Below, in pieces: positions 1 through 5,886 of a stretch of 11,430 nucleotides of DNA (positions within the stretch are counted from its first letter, which is position 1; every line of letters starts with the position of its first letter). A program made the position numbers and the translations under genes. Where the stretch lies: assembly GCA_022709605.1 (NCBI GenBank), contig JAKLIM010000091.1:1-11430 (forward strand), given 5' to 3'. This DNA comes from Bacteroidota bacterium. GTDB lineage: Bacteria > Bacteroidota > Bacteroidia > Bacteroidales > Paludibacteraceae. The notes beneath the pieces are model-generated. The model was given only the letters and a program-made list of their open reading frames with translations, ran no database searches and was not told the DNA's origin.

Positions 1-385
1 TTGTAATTGGTCTCATATCGCGATGAGGAACGGGCATATTTCGCTCAATAATTCTTTCGAGAGATAATCCGACACCTGTATGTCTTTCGCAAACAAGTGA
101 GTGAAGAGGAAAACCTTCTCTTCGAACAATTTCGGCACCCAAATAACCATGTTCAACATACTGGTGTGTTCCGAAACATTGAATCGAAGGTGCATTACAC
201 ATAAAAATGCCTATATCGTGAAGCATCGAAGCTTCTGAAATAAATGATTTATTGAGGTTTAATTCCGGATGTTTTTCGGCAATTTCTAATGCTTTCGCTT
301 CAACATGTTTGCTGTGCGAAATCAATATTTTGTAAAGCGGACTTCCTTCAGTATAGTATTTTCTGATTATTTCGTAAGGGTTCAT
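1..385 (-). CDS. HD-domain (HDIG) phosphohydrolase, 3' end outside window
   Basis: Reading the minus strand from the ATG at 385-383 gives 128 uninterrupted codons that run off the left edge, so the C-terminus is missing. The protein begins MNPYEIIRKYY and is soluble, with no signal peptide. It shows the HD-superfamily pattern: a histidine in ISHSKHVEAKA (H24 or H27), then the metal-binding pair in MLHDIGIF (H56, D57), then further histidines in GTHQYVEHG and CERHTGVGLSLE that fit the later metal ligands. HD proteins hydrolyse phosphate esters of nucleotides or related compounds using divalent metal. The text resembles an uncharacterised HDIG family common in Bacteroidota; its substrate is not known to me. 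It is divergent from tag with 84 bp between starts. A different-frame ORF lies antiparallel inside it and is not a gene. The family call is firm; the substrate is open. Confidence 0.85.
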   Translation of the reverse strand, partial: MNPYEIIRKYYTEGSPLYKILISHSKHVEAKALEIAEKHPELNLNKSFISEASMLHDIGIFMCNAPSIQCFGTHQYVEHGYLGAEIVRREGFPLHSLVCERHTGVGLSLERIIERNMPVPHRDMRPIT

Positions 386-415
386 TTTGTGTTTTTAAAA
401 TTATATTTTCAATTA

Positions 416-423
416 CAAAGTTA
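416..423 (-). promoter_or_regulatory. Candidate -7 box for the HD-domain gene
   Basis: On the minus strand this reads TAACTTTG, an exact match to the Bacteroidota sigma-ABfr -7 consensus TAnnTTTG. It lies 31 bp before the ATG at 385, which would leave a leader of roughly 25 nt. No convincing -33 TTG box sits at the usual spacing, so this rests on one short match. Confidence 0.4.
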
Positions 424-469
424 TAACAAAAATCTATATCTAAAATAAGTATTTTCAACGCATAAAATT

Positions 470-1039
470 ATGGACGAAATTTATAAAAATGATTGTAACT
501 GGCCGGGTAATGATGCATTAATGCGTCAGTATCATGATCTTGAGTGGGGTGTTCCGCTACATGACGACCAAAAACTTTTCGAATTTATGGTGCTCGATGC
601 TTTTCAGGCGGGTTTAAGTTGGAAAACAATTTTATACAAGCGTGAGAATTTTCGACGTGAATTCGATAATTTCGATTATCAGATAATTGCAAATTATAGC
701 GAAGAAAAAATTCAGGAATTGATGCAAGATGCTTCGATTATTCGCAATCAGGCAAAGATACGGGCAACCGTAACCAATGCTTCTAAATTTATAAATATTC
801 AGGCCGAGTTCGGAAGTTTTGATAAATACATCTGGCAATTTACCGGTGGAATAACTAAAGTTAACAATTTTAGTCTGCTTTCTGAGATTCCTGCCCGCAG
901 TCCTGAATCGGATGCAATGAGTAAAGATTTGATAGGCAGAGGTTTCAAATTCGTGGGTTCAACCATTTGTTATGCATTTATGCAGGCAGCCGGAATGGTG
1001 AACGACCATTTATTAACATGTAGTAAAAGAAGAATATAG
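470..1039 (+). CDS. tag: DNA-3-methyladenine glycosylase I
   Basis: Tag is a cytoplasmic base-excision repair enzyme that removes 3-methyladenine from alkylated DNA. The 189-residue product aligns by eye over its whole length with E. coli Tag. Conserved blocks are YHDLEWGVP (21-29), FQAGLSWKTILYKREN (45-60), the QDASIIRNQAKI block (about 106-117), LSEIP, DAMSKDLIGRGFKFVGST, and VNDHLLTC near the end. All four zinc ligands known from E. coli Tag have counterparts: C9, H22, H180 and C184. The tyrosine before H22 (Y21) matches the base-contacting Tyr16. The residue aligned with E. coli Glu38, which contacts the base, is D43 here, a conservative change. No Shine-Dalgarno sequence precedes the ATG, as is usual in this phylum. 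The stop codon lies 3 bp from the stop of the convergent RNase HI gene. Confidence 0.95.
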   Translation: MDEIYKNDCNWPGNDALMRQYHDLEWGVPLHDDQKLFEFMVLDAFQAGLSWKTILYKRENFRREFDNFDYQIIANYSEEKIQELMQDASIIRNQAKIRATVTNASKFINIQAEFGSFDKYIWQFTGGITKVNNFSLLSEIPARSPESDAMSKDLIGRGFKFVGSTICYAFMQAAGMVNDHLLTCSKRRI

Positions 1040-1042
1040 AAG

Positions 1043-1675
1043 TTATTTTCGGCCAAAATCGGCGGGTATTTCGCCCCAAACTTCGGTTTCCCATTTCAGA
1101 ATTTTTGTAGTGTATTCATTTTCGGCGAGCCATTTTTCGGCCCTGCTTAATAACTCGAAAAGAATGGCATTGTTTGCTGTTTTTTCGAGTTTTGTTTTGT
1201 GTTTTTTTGCTTTTACCCATGCCATTGCTGTTTTACTGTCGGTATAAATCGGTGCCGGACTGTTTTTTTGTTTCAATAAAGCCAATCCGTGAACCAAAGC
1301 CAGAAATTCGCCGACGTTATTTGTTCCATCTTTAAATGGTCCCTGACGAAATATTTCTTCTCCTGTTTTCGAAAACACGCCGCGGTATTCCATCAGTCCC
1401 GGATTTCCGCTGCATGCCGCGTCAACCGATAAACTTTGAAAATCAGGCAATCCGAACTTTTCAATTTGTTCATTAGTAGGTTTATGCGGTTTGGCAGATT
1501 TACCAATATAATCCCAACAAGGTGATAAAAATGCTTCACGGGCTTCCTTTTCGGTTTCAAAACCTTTAAAAATAGCGCCTTCAAAACCGTGTGTCTGTTT
1601 CTTACACTCATCCCACGACCGATAAATACCGGGTTCTTTGCCCTCCCAAACCACAAAAAATTTATTTTTGCTCAT
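1043..1675 (-). CDS. Ribonuclease HI with N-terminal viroplasmin-like domain
   Basis: RNase HI cleaves the RNA strand of RNA-DNA hybrids, removing primers and R-loops in the cytoplasm. The 210-residue protein has two parts. Residues about 4-50 are a viroplasmin/RNaseH1_N hybrid-binding domain (FFVVWEGKEPGIYRSWDEC, then GFEGAIFKGF and a T-x-x-EA stretch). Residues about 80-210 are the RNase H fold. The four catalytic acids are visible: D85 in SVDAACSGNPG, E123 in NNVGEFLAL, D146 in IYTDSKTAMAW, and D206 in the C-terminal GEIPADFGRK. This form, with the linker and IPADFGRK ending, is common in Bacteroidota. The start ATG at 1675 lies 37 bp after the stop of the upstream outer-membrane-type gene, so it could be read through from that operon, but its function gives no reason to expect co-regulation. 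Confidence 0.93.
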   Translation of the reverse strand: MSKNKFFVVWEGKEPGIYRSWDECKKQTHGFEGAIFKGFETEKEAREAFLSPCWDYIGKSAKPHKPTNEQIEKFGLPDFQSLSVDAACSGNPGLMEYRGVFSKTGEEIFRQGPFKDGTNNVGEFLALVHGLALLKQKNSPAPIYTDSKTAMAWVKAKKHKTKLEKTANNAILFELLSRAEKWLAENEYTTKILKWETEVWGEIPADFGRK

Positions 1676-1712
1676 GAATCCAAATTGTTATGCGTTAAAT
1701 AAAGTATTGGTT

Positions 1713-2792
1713 TTATTTATTGAAATGTAATAAATTAAATGTTCTATTGTTCTGATTCCTTTGATGTTCCGAAAAATTATTTAACGACACGCTTAAATTT
1801 AACGTCTGTTCAAACATTAACATGCCTTCCGAGAAATGAAACTTACCGGCGATTCTTCCTTTAACGTATGGTGTGTGAACTACATTCAGGTAAAGTTTGC
1901 TTTCAAGGTAATAATTAGATCTTAAAAAGGGATTACCCCAATACAGATTTCCACCAAAATCTTTATATAAATCCATTCGTGGTTGGCCTAGATATAACAT
2001 ATTATCCAAACCAATACCCCGATACTCTGCATTCAGCCTCAGTAGTGCACCAACCGGCGTATATACTCTTTTATTTCCACTATCCCTGTCCCTTTCATAA
2101 CCTGCAAGTACTCCTACTGCAAAAAGAAGGGTGTCCAAGCCTTGTTTATTGCAGTAATCAACCCCAACTGAAAAATGCCCTAAAGCGTTGTCACACAAAT
2201 GGTCATAAGGATTATTAGCTCTGCCGGCAAAATGATATAAATAGGATTGAAAATCGGCAAACAAGAAACCTAAACGCTTATGTCCCGAACTTCCAATAAA
2301 GAATATCTCACGATTGAGGTTTGTCTGGTGACTAACCCAATCGAGCCAAAGATTAAAATAGGAAGAATTTTTCTTAATTTGCCAAAAAATACCTTGCATT
2401 AAAGGTCTGAAATTCTTTACGGAATCCTGAAAAAATAAATCTGAATAATTAGATAACACTTCTTCACGTTGAAATGATCCTGCTCTAAATGTCGAAGTGA
2501 GCGTTAAATACTGATAATAAGCAATTACATCAGTTTTATCAATAATATTACTCGTTCCTGAGTTTTTTAGCACATCAACTCCGGCAAAAACCGAATGTGC
2601 CGAATCCCATTTTACGCCAATTTCTGGAGATAAATGCACTCCGGTCATTGTTTGAGGAATGGTAATGGATGAACGATCAAATTCCGTATTATCAAAGAAA
2701 TAGTTTAAACCTGTTTTCCATTGCACCTCTTGAGAGTGTACGTTGAGATTTATCATAATAAGTATAAAAATGAGTAACTTAAGTCGCGACAT
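1713..2792 (-). CDS. Secreted, probably outer-membrane beta-barrel protein of unknown function
   Basis: I do not recognise a characterised family. The 359-residue product has a signal peptide (basic SRLK, hydrophobic residues 5-18, likely cleavage after VHS at 20, mature start QEVQWK). The rest has no long hydrophobic helix but many alternating polar/aromatic stretches, such as WKTGLNYFFDN, SPEIGVKWDSAHSVFAGVDVL, FNLWLDWVSH, GHFSVGVDY and ESKLYLNVVHTPYVKGRIAGKFHF. These look like amphipathic strands of an outer-membrane barrel. It contains three cysteines-or-fewer scattered rather than in a lipobox, so it is not a lipoprotein. The gene starts 32 bp after the GtrA gene on the same strand, third in a tight GT39-GtrA-OMP cluster. 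The context suggests a role tied to envelope glycan modification, but that is inference. It could equally be a porin carried along by operon position. Confidence 0.7.
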   Translation of the reverse strand: MSRLKLLIFILIMINLNVHSQEVQWKTGLNYFFDNTEFDRSSITIPQTMTGVHLSPEIGVKWDSAHSVFAGVDVLKNSGTSNIIDKTDVIAYYQYLTLTSTFRAGSFQREEVLSNYSDLFFQDSVKNFRPLMQGIFWQIKKNSSYFNLWLDWVSHQTNLNREIFFIGSSGHKRLGFLFADFQSYLYHFAGRANNPYDHLCDNALGHFSVGVDYCNKQGLDTLLFAVGVLAGYERDRDSGNKRVYTPVGALLRLNAEYRGIGLDNMLYLGQPRMDLYKDFGGNLYWGNPFLRSNYYLESKLYLNVVHTPYVKGRIAGKFHFSEGMLMFEQTLNLSVSLNNFSEHQRNQNNRTFNLLHFNK

Positions 2793-2824
2793 GATTTATC
2801 CTTTTTTTTGAATTTGATTAATAA

Positions 2825-3214
2825 TTAAGCGCTAAATGTAATTAAGTAGTTCATCCCAAAATTCCAAAAGGTAACGATGAAAACTGCAATTAATTTTGAT
2901 AAATAAAAATTGAATTTTAATTTGTCGGAAAATAAATATACTATTAAATTGTTGATTAACAATCCTATAATCGAAATGCAAACAAATGAAAGGTATTCAG
3001 TTACAATATGGCTATTTTGACTGTTGAAAGTCCAGAATCGATTTAAAAAATAATTGGAACTGGCAGCCATAATAAATCCGGTAGAATTGGCAATATACTT
3101 GTTTATTTTTACCTTCTCCTTCAGCAGCCAGGTGATTCCAAAATCAATAATCATTCCGGAAAAACCAACAATGCAGAACTTTATTAATTTATAAAAAATA
3201 ACTTTATCAATCAT
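2825..3214 (-). CDS. GtrA-family small membrane protein
   Basis: GtrA-family proteins are four-helix inner-membrane proteins linked to moving polyprenyl-phosphate-bound sugars across the membrane for periplasmic glycosyltransferases. The 129-residue length is typical. Four hydrophobic segments are visible at about 13-31, 41-57, 73-95 and 104-126. Family signatures are KFCIVGFSGMIIDFGITWLL at the first helix and the asparagine-rich SNYFLNRFWTF (53-63) after the second. The start ATG at 3214 lies inside the last codons of the GT39 gene, an 8-bp overlap (ATGATTGA contains both this start and that stop), so translation is probably coupled. Pairing with a GT39 transferase is the expected arrangement: GtrA would help supply the lipid-linked donor to the transferase's periplasmic active site. 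The transported sugar cannot be told from sequence. Confidence 0.9.
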   Translation of the reverse strand: MIDKVIFYKLIKFCIVGFSGMIIDFGITWLLKEKVKINKYIANSTGFIMAASSNYFLNRFWTFNSQNSHIVTEYLSFVCISIIGLLINNLIVYLFSDKLKFNFYLSKLIAVFIVTFWNFGMNYLITFSA

Positions 3215-4886
3215 GCTTTTTGATTTCTATTTTTACAAAATTTGAATTTAAGGTAGAACCAAATAATGTTTTTAGGGTTAATCCAAAATGGTAATTGTCT
3301 GAATTTAAATTAGGTATAACCATTTTTATTTTATTGTTGAGTTTTTCATTTGGATGTAGGATGCTAATTGGTTTATTAAGTGTCACTTTTTGTATTATTA
3401 CGCATTTGCCTTTAATGTATACAGCATAAAGTTCTACAGGAAATTCGCGGTGATTGAAATTAATTGCATGTTTTGTTGGATTACTGATAACAAATGATAT
3501 TGAAATAGAGTCGCCAATTTGAACTGATTTCTCGGCTATTTCAAATTTAATTTTCACTCTATTGGTCGTTTGCAAACTATCAGCAAAAAAGCCACGGAAA
3601 CGGCCACCTTTGTATGTGTAAACTTTATATTTTCCTTTAATGTAAGAGCAAATAAATACCGGTTTATTCTGGTAATTTTGTTCCAGTTGCCACAAGTCAA
3701 ACTGAGTTTGTCTGCCTTTTAGCGTACTTATTACCTGGCATTCCTTCTGATTAAAAAAGGTATATAATGAAGGTTCTTGAAATGACTTGTTAAAAATGAC
3801 AGGCTTGTCTCCGGCAATTTTTTCAATGGCTTTGTATCTTGCTTCCTTGCCGCTATATCCATACCATGAAGGCGATAGGTTCGTAATTAGTATAATTCTT
3901 ATTAGAAGTATTAGCAGTAAAGACCATGCAATAAACGTTCTGATGTAATTGGACAATTTTGAATCTTTCATGCTTGCATTCACCAATAATACAATCATTG
4001 GTATGGAACATGCTACAGTCCATTGAGGTTCAACATGCCCGCAGAATGCTGTTAGCCAAAAGAAACATATAAAGCCAATAATAATGAAGTACTGAGCCCG
4101 TTCGAAAAGGTTTTGTGTTTTGTATTTAAGAAGCACATATACAATTGCTCCAAAGGTAAATGGGTTATATACGGCAATCTGATTTGGAAGATATTCAAGT
4201 AGATTTCCCAACTTGAAACCGCTGGATCTGTTAATCAGGTGATATCTGAAACTTGGAAAATCATTCTCGTATTGCCATAAAAAATGAGGGAACAATAAGA
4301 TTAAAGCTATAAAACCAGCCAGCCAAAATTTGTAATTTTTCAACAACCCTAAATTTGATAAAACCACAAACCCAATTACCAGTACAGCCTGATACTTGCT
4401 ATACACTAATCCGGCCATTGAAGCCGTGAGCAACATCGCTGCTAACCAACTATTACTTTTTAAAAATTGGTGGTAGGCATACAAAAATAATGCAGTAAAA
4501 AATAGCAGAGGAACATCCGGTGTGGTAATAAATCCATAGGCAGAAAACATAACCAACGAAGCTGCAATTATGAAGAAATTGATGACTTTGGTGTTCGATA
4601 ATTGGGTTGTTTCAAGCAGTTTCCATGTTAAAACCAAGGTGCCAATTTGCAATATCACAGTCATAAATCGTATGCCTAAGTTTCCGGTGAAAAGCAAAGA
4701 ACTGATACGCGTCAATAACGCAACCATTGGAGGATGGTCAAAATATCCCCAACTGAGGTACTTGCCATAAAGTCCGTAATAAGCTTCATCGTTTGTTATT
4801 TCTGTGAAAATCGCTTGTAGAAGATTTATTAGTATCCAGATAATAAGAAACAAAAAAAACAGTTGACGTTGACTCCAGTTTTTCAT
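3207..4886 (-). CDS. GT39/ArnT-like membrane glycosyltransferase with C-terminal extracytoplasmic domain
   Basis: This is a polytopic inner-membrane transferase of the dolichyl-phosphate-mannose-protein mannosyltransferase/ArnT superfamily (GT39/GT83 type, GT-C fold), which moves a sugar from a polyprenyl phosphate to an acceptor on the periplasmic face. The 559-residue protein opens with a transmembrane helix (9-28) and then the family signature: EITNDEAYY (29-37, with the probable catalytic acid D33) followed by LSWGYFDHPPMVALL (44-58). A second conserved acidic loop is TTPDVPLLFF (D124). About ten hydrophobic segments follow to roughly residue 340. Residues from about 430 onward are hydrophilic and strand-rich (VQIGDSISISFVISNPTKHA), resembling an Ig-like periplasmic domain, perhaps for acceptor binding. 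It is first in the operon with GtrA and the outer-membrane-type gene. Donor and acceptor are unknown: lipid A, O-antigen, protein or capsule are all possible. Confidence 0.9.
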   Translation of the reverse strand: MKNWSQRQLFFLFLIIWILINLLQAIFTEITNDEAYYGLYGKYLSWGYFDHPPMVALLTRISSLLFTGNLGIRFMTVILQIGTLVLTWKLLETTQLSNTKVINFFIIAASLVMFSAYGFITTPDVPLLFFTALFLYAYHQFLKSNSWLAAMLLTASMAGLVYSKYQAVLVIGFVVLSNLGLLKNYKFWLAGFIALILLFPHFLWQYENDFPSFRYHLINRSSGFKLGNLLEYLPNQIAVYNPFTFGAIVYVLLKYKTQNLFERAQYFIIIGFICFFWLTAFCGHVEPQWTVACSIPMIVLLVNASMKDSKLSNYIRTFIAWSLLLILLIRIILITNLSPSWYGYSGKEARYKAIEKIAGDKPVIFNKSFQEPSLYTFFNQKECQVISTLKGRQTQFDLWQLEQNYQNKPVFICSYIKGKYKVYTYKGGRFRGFFADSLQTTNRVKIKFEIAEKSVQIGDSISISFVISNPTKHAINFNHREFPVELYAVYIKGKCVIIQKVTLNKPISILHPNEKLNNKIKMVIPNLNSDNYHFGLTLKTLFGSTLNSNFVKIEIKKHD

Positions 4887-4984
4887 ACATTAAGTTTAAT
4901 ATATTAATATAATTGTGTATTAATTATTAAGATATAAAATATGGATTGATTGATAATACCCTTTCTGAATATAAATCAGAGAGA

Positions 4985-4992
4985 CAAAGGTA
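4985..4992 (-). promoter_or_regulatory. Candidate -7 box for the GT39-GtrA-OMP operon
   Basis: On the minus strand the sequence is TACCTTTG, an exact TAnnTTTG match in an AT-rich 207-bp gap. It lies about 100 bp before the GT39 start, giving a leader of about 90 nt that contains the 12-bp palindrome TTAATATATTAA (4896-4907). I do not see a -33 TTG at standard spacing, so the assignment is tentative. Confidence 0.4.
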
Positions 4993-5069
4993 CTAAATTT
5001 TAACAAAGATGTAAAAAAGGTTCTTTTTCAAATTAAAATGCTACTATTTTATATGTCGGTAAAAAAATG

Positions 5070-5077
5070 TAATTTTG
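5070..5077 (+). promoter_or_regulatory. Candidate -7 box for tRNA-Arg
   Basis: TAATTTTG, an exact TAnnTTTG match, ends 16 bp before the first base of the tRNA gene. That distance would start transcription a few to ten bases upstream of the mature 5' end, a sensible arrangement for a single tRNA gene. A clear -33 box is not visible. Confidence 0.5.
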
Positions 5078-5093
5078 CAAACCCTAAAAAAGC

Positions 5094-5165
5094 GCCCCTG
5101 TAGTTCAATGGATAGAACGGAAGTTTCCTAAACTTTAAATTCGGGTTCGATTCCCGGCGGGGGTA
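5094..5165 (+). tRNA. tRNA-Arg, anticodon CCT
   Basis: A complete cloverleaf can be folded by hand. The acceptor stem GCCCCTG (5094-5100) pairs with CGGGGGT (5158-5164), using G-T at the outer pair and T-G at the sixth. The D stem is GTTC/GAAC (5103-5106, 5115-5118) around an 8-base loop containing GG. The anticodon stem GAAGT/ACTTT (5120-5124, 5132-5136) closes the loop TTCCTAA (5125-5131), with anticodon CCT at 5127-5129 reading AGG codons. The variable loop is 4 bases. The T arm is TCGGG-TTCGATT-CCCGG (5141-5157). The discriminator is A5165 and the following bases are CTA, so CCA is not encoded and must be added afterwards, as is usual in Bacteroidota. Four G-T pairs across the stems are tolerable and do not suggest a pseudogene. 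Confidence 0.95.
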
Positions 5166-5267
5166 CTATAAAATGTTGAATACGAATTATATAAGTGCTA
5201 CTAGTTAAATTATTTAACACATTAAATATACAAATCTTATTCTGTTCCTTTTCTAACTCCGCGTTTA

Positions 5268-5786
5268 TTATTTTTCATACGTCAAATATCCAACAGGCGG
5301 AATTGGTTTCTTATCTTTTTCGGTTTGACTTGCCATTTCAGTCAGTGCCTGATAAATATCGTTGAACTGCATATTGGTTTCGAGCATAAACGTTTCCAAC
5401 TTCTGGTTCAATTCGCCATAACCCAACGCATATTGACGAAGAATAACAAATGCCCTGACTATTTGAATATTGACTTCGATTGCTTTTTCGCTTTTCAAGA
5501 TGCTTGCTAACATAGCAACTCCTTGTTCGGTAAAGGCAAAAGGTAAATATTTACTGTGTTCTCCTCGTCCTGAATTTTTTAAGGACGCAATTTGCGACCT
5601 TAAAGAATCGTATTCATTGTTCGATAATTCAAACATAAAGTCAGGTGGGAAACGATTCATATTTCTTCGAACAGCCTCTTTCAGTCGTTTTGTTTCCGTT
5701 TTGTACATGTCAGCAAGATCAAAATCAAGCATCACACGTTGACCACGTATCTCAAAAATCTTATTCTGTATAATTTGTAATTCCAT
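5268..5786 (-). CDS. ORF6N-domain protein (phage-type putative DNA-binding protein)
   Basis: The ORF6N domain is found in phage and prophage proteins, often joined to KilA-N/Ant modules, and in many chromosomal copies in Bacteroidota. It is thought to bind DNA, but no precise function is established. Residues about 8-118 of the 172 carry the domain: KIFEIRGQRVMLDFDLADMY, RLKEAVRRNMNRFPPDFMFEL, and YLPFAFTEQGVAMLASIL followed by IQIVRAFVILRQ. Residues 122-155 look helical, possibly a coiled coil, and a short polar tail rich in lysine and proline ends the protein. There is no signal peptide or membrane segment. The gene stands alone, converging on tRNA-Arg with a 102-bp gap. No integrase, transposase or other phage gene is nearby, so it is either a resident single gene or a remnant of an integrated element. 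Confidence 0.9.
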   Translation of the reverse strand: MELQIIQNKIFEIRGQRVMLDFDLADMYKTETKRLKEAVRRNMNRFPPDFMFELSNNEYDSLRSQIASLKNSGRGEHSKYLPFAFTEQGVAMLASILKSEKAIEVNIQIVRAFVILRQYALGYGELNQKLETFMLETNMQFNDIYQALTEMASQTEKDKKPIPPVGYLTYEK

Positions 5787-5833
5787 AACTGTAATTCAAT
5801 TTATAAACCCGGATAAATTTTATGTGTAAAATG

Positions 5834-5864
5834 CAAAAATACGATTTTGTTTGAATTTCAACAA
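5834..5864 (-). promoter_or_regulatory. Candidate promoter of the ORF6N gene (-33 and -7 boxes)
   Basis: On the minus strand TTGTTG (5864-5859) is followed after 17 bp by TATTTTTG (5841-5834), an exact TAnnTTTG match. Among the promoter candidates in this window it is the only one with a plausible TTG -33 element near the expected spacing. It would give a leader of about 40 nt before the ATG at 5786. Confidence 0.5.
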
Positions 5865-5886
5865 TAAAAAACTTAAAATCGAATTT

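Noticed and set aside
13..195. 60-codon minus-strand ORF beginning MHLRFNVSEH
   Set aside because: It lies in another frame inside the HD-domain gene, whose own frame is open over the full 385 bp and carries recognisable family motifs.
4896..4907. Palindrome TTAATATATTAA in the GT39 leader
   Set aside because: It is pure A/T in a very AT-rich gap, where such palindromes arise by chance, and it is not repeated elsewhere in the gap.
5204..5218. Perfect inverted repeat GTTAAA-TTA-TTTAAC between tRNA-Arg and the ORF6N gene, as a shared terminator
   Set aside because: The stem is only 6 bp and almost all A-T, the loop is 3 bases, and no T-tract follows on either strand, so it would be too unstable to call a terminator.
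5470..5742. 90-codon plus-strand ORF opposite the ORF6N gene
   Set aside because: It is an antisense shadow of a gene with clear domain similarity and has no recognisable protein features.
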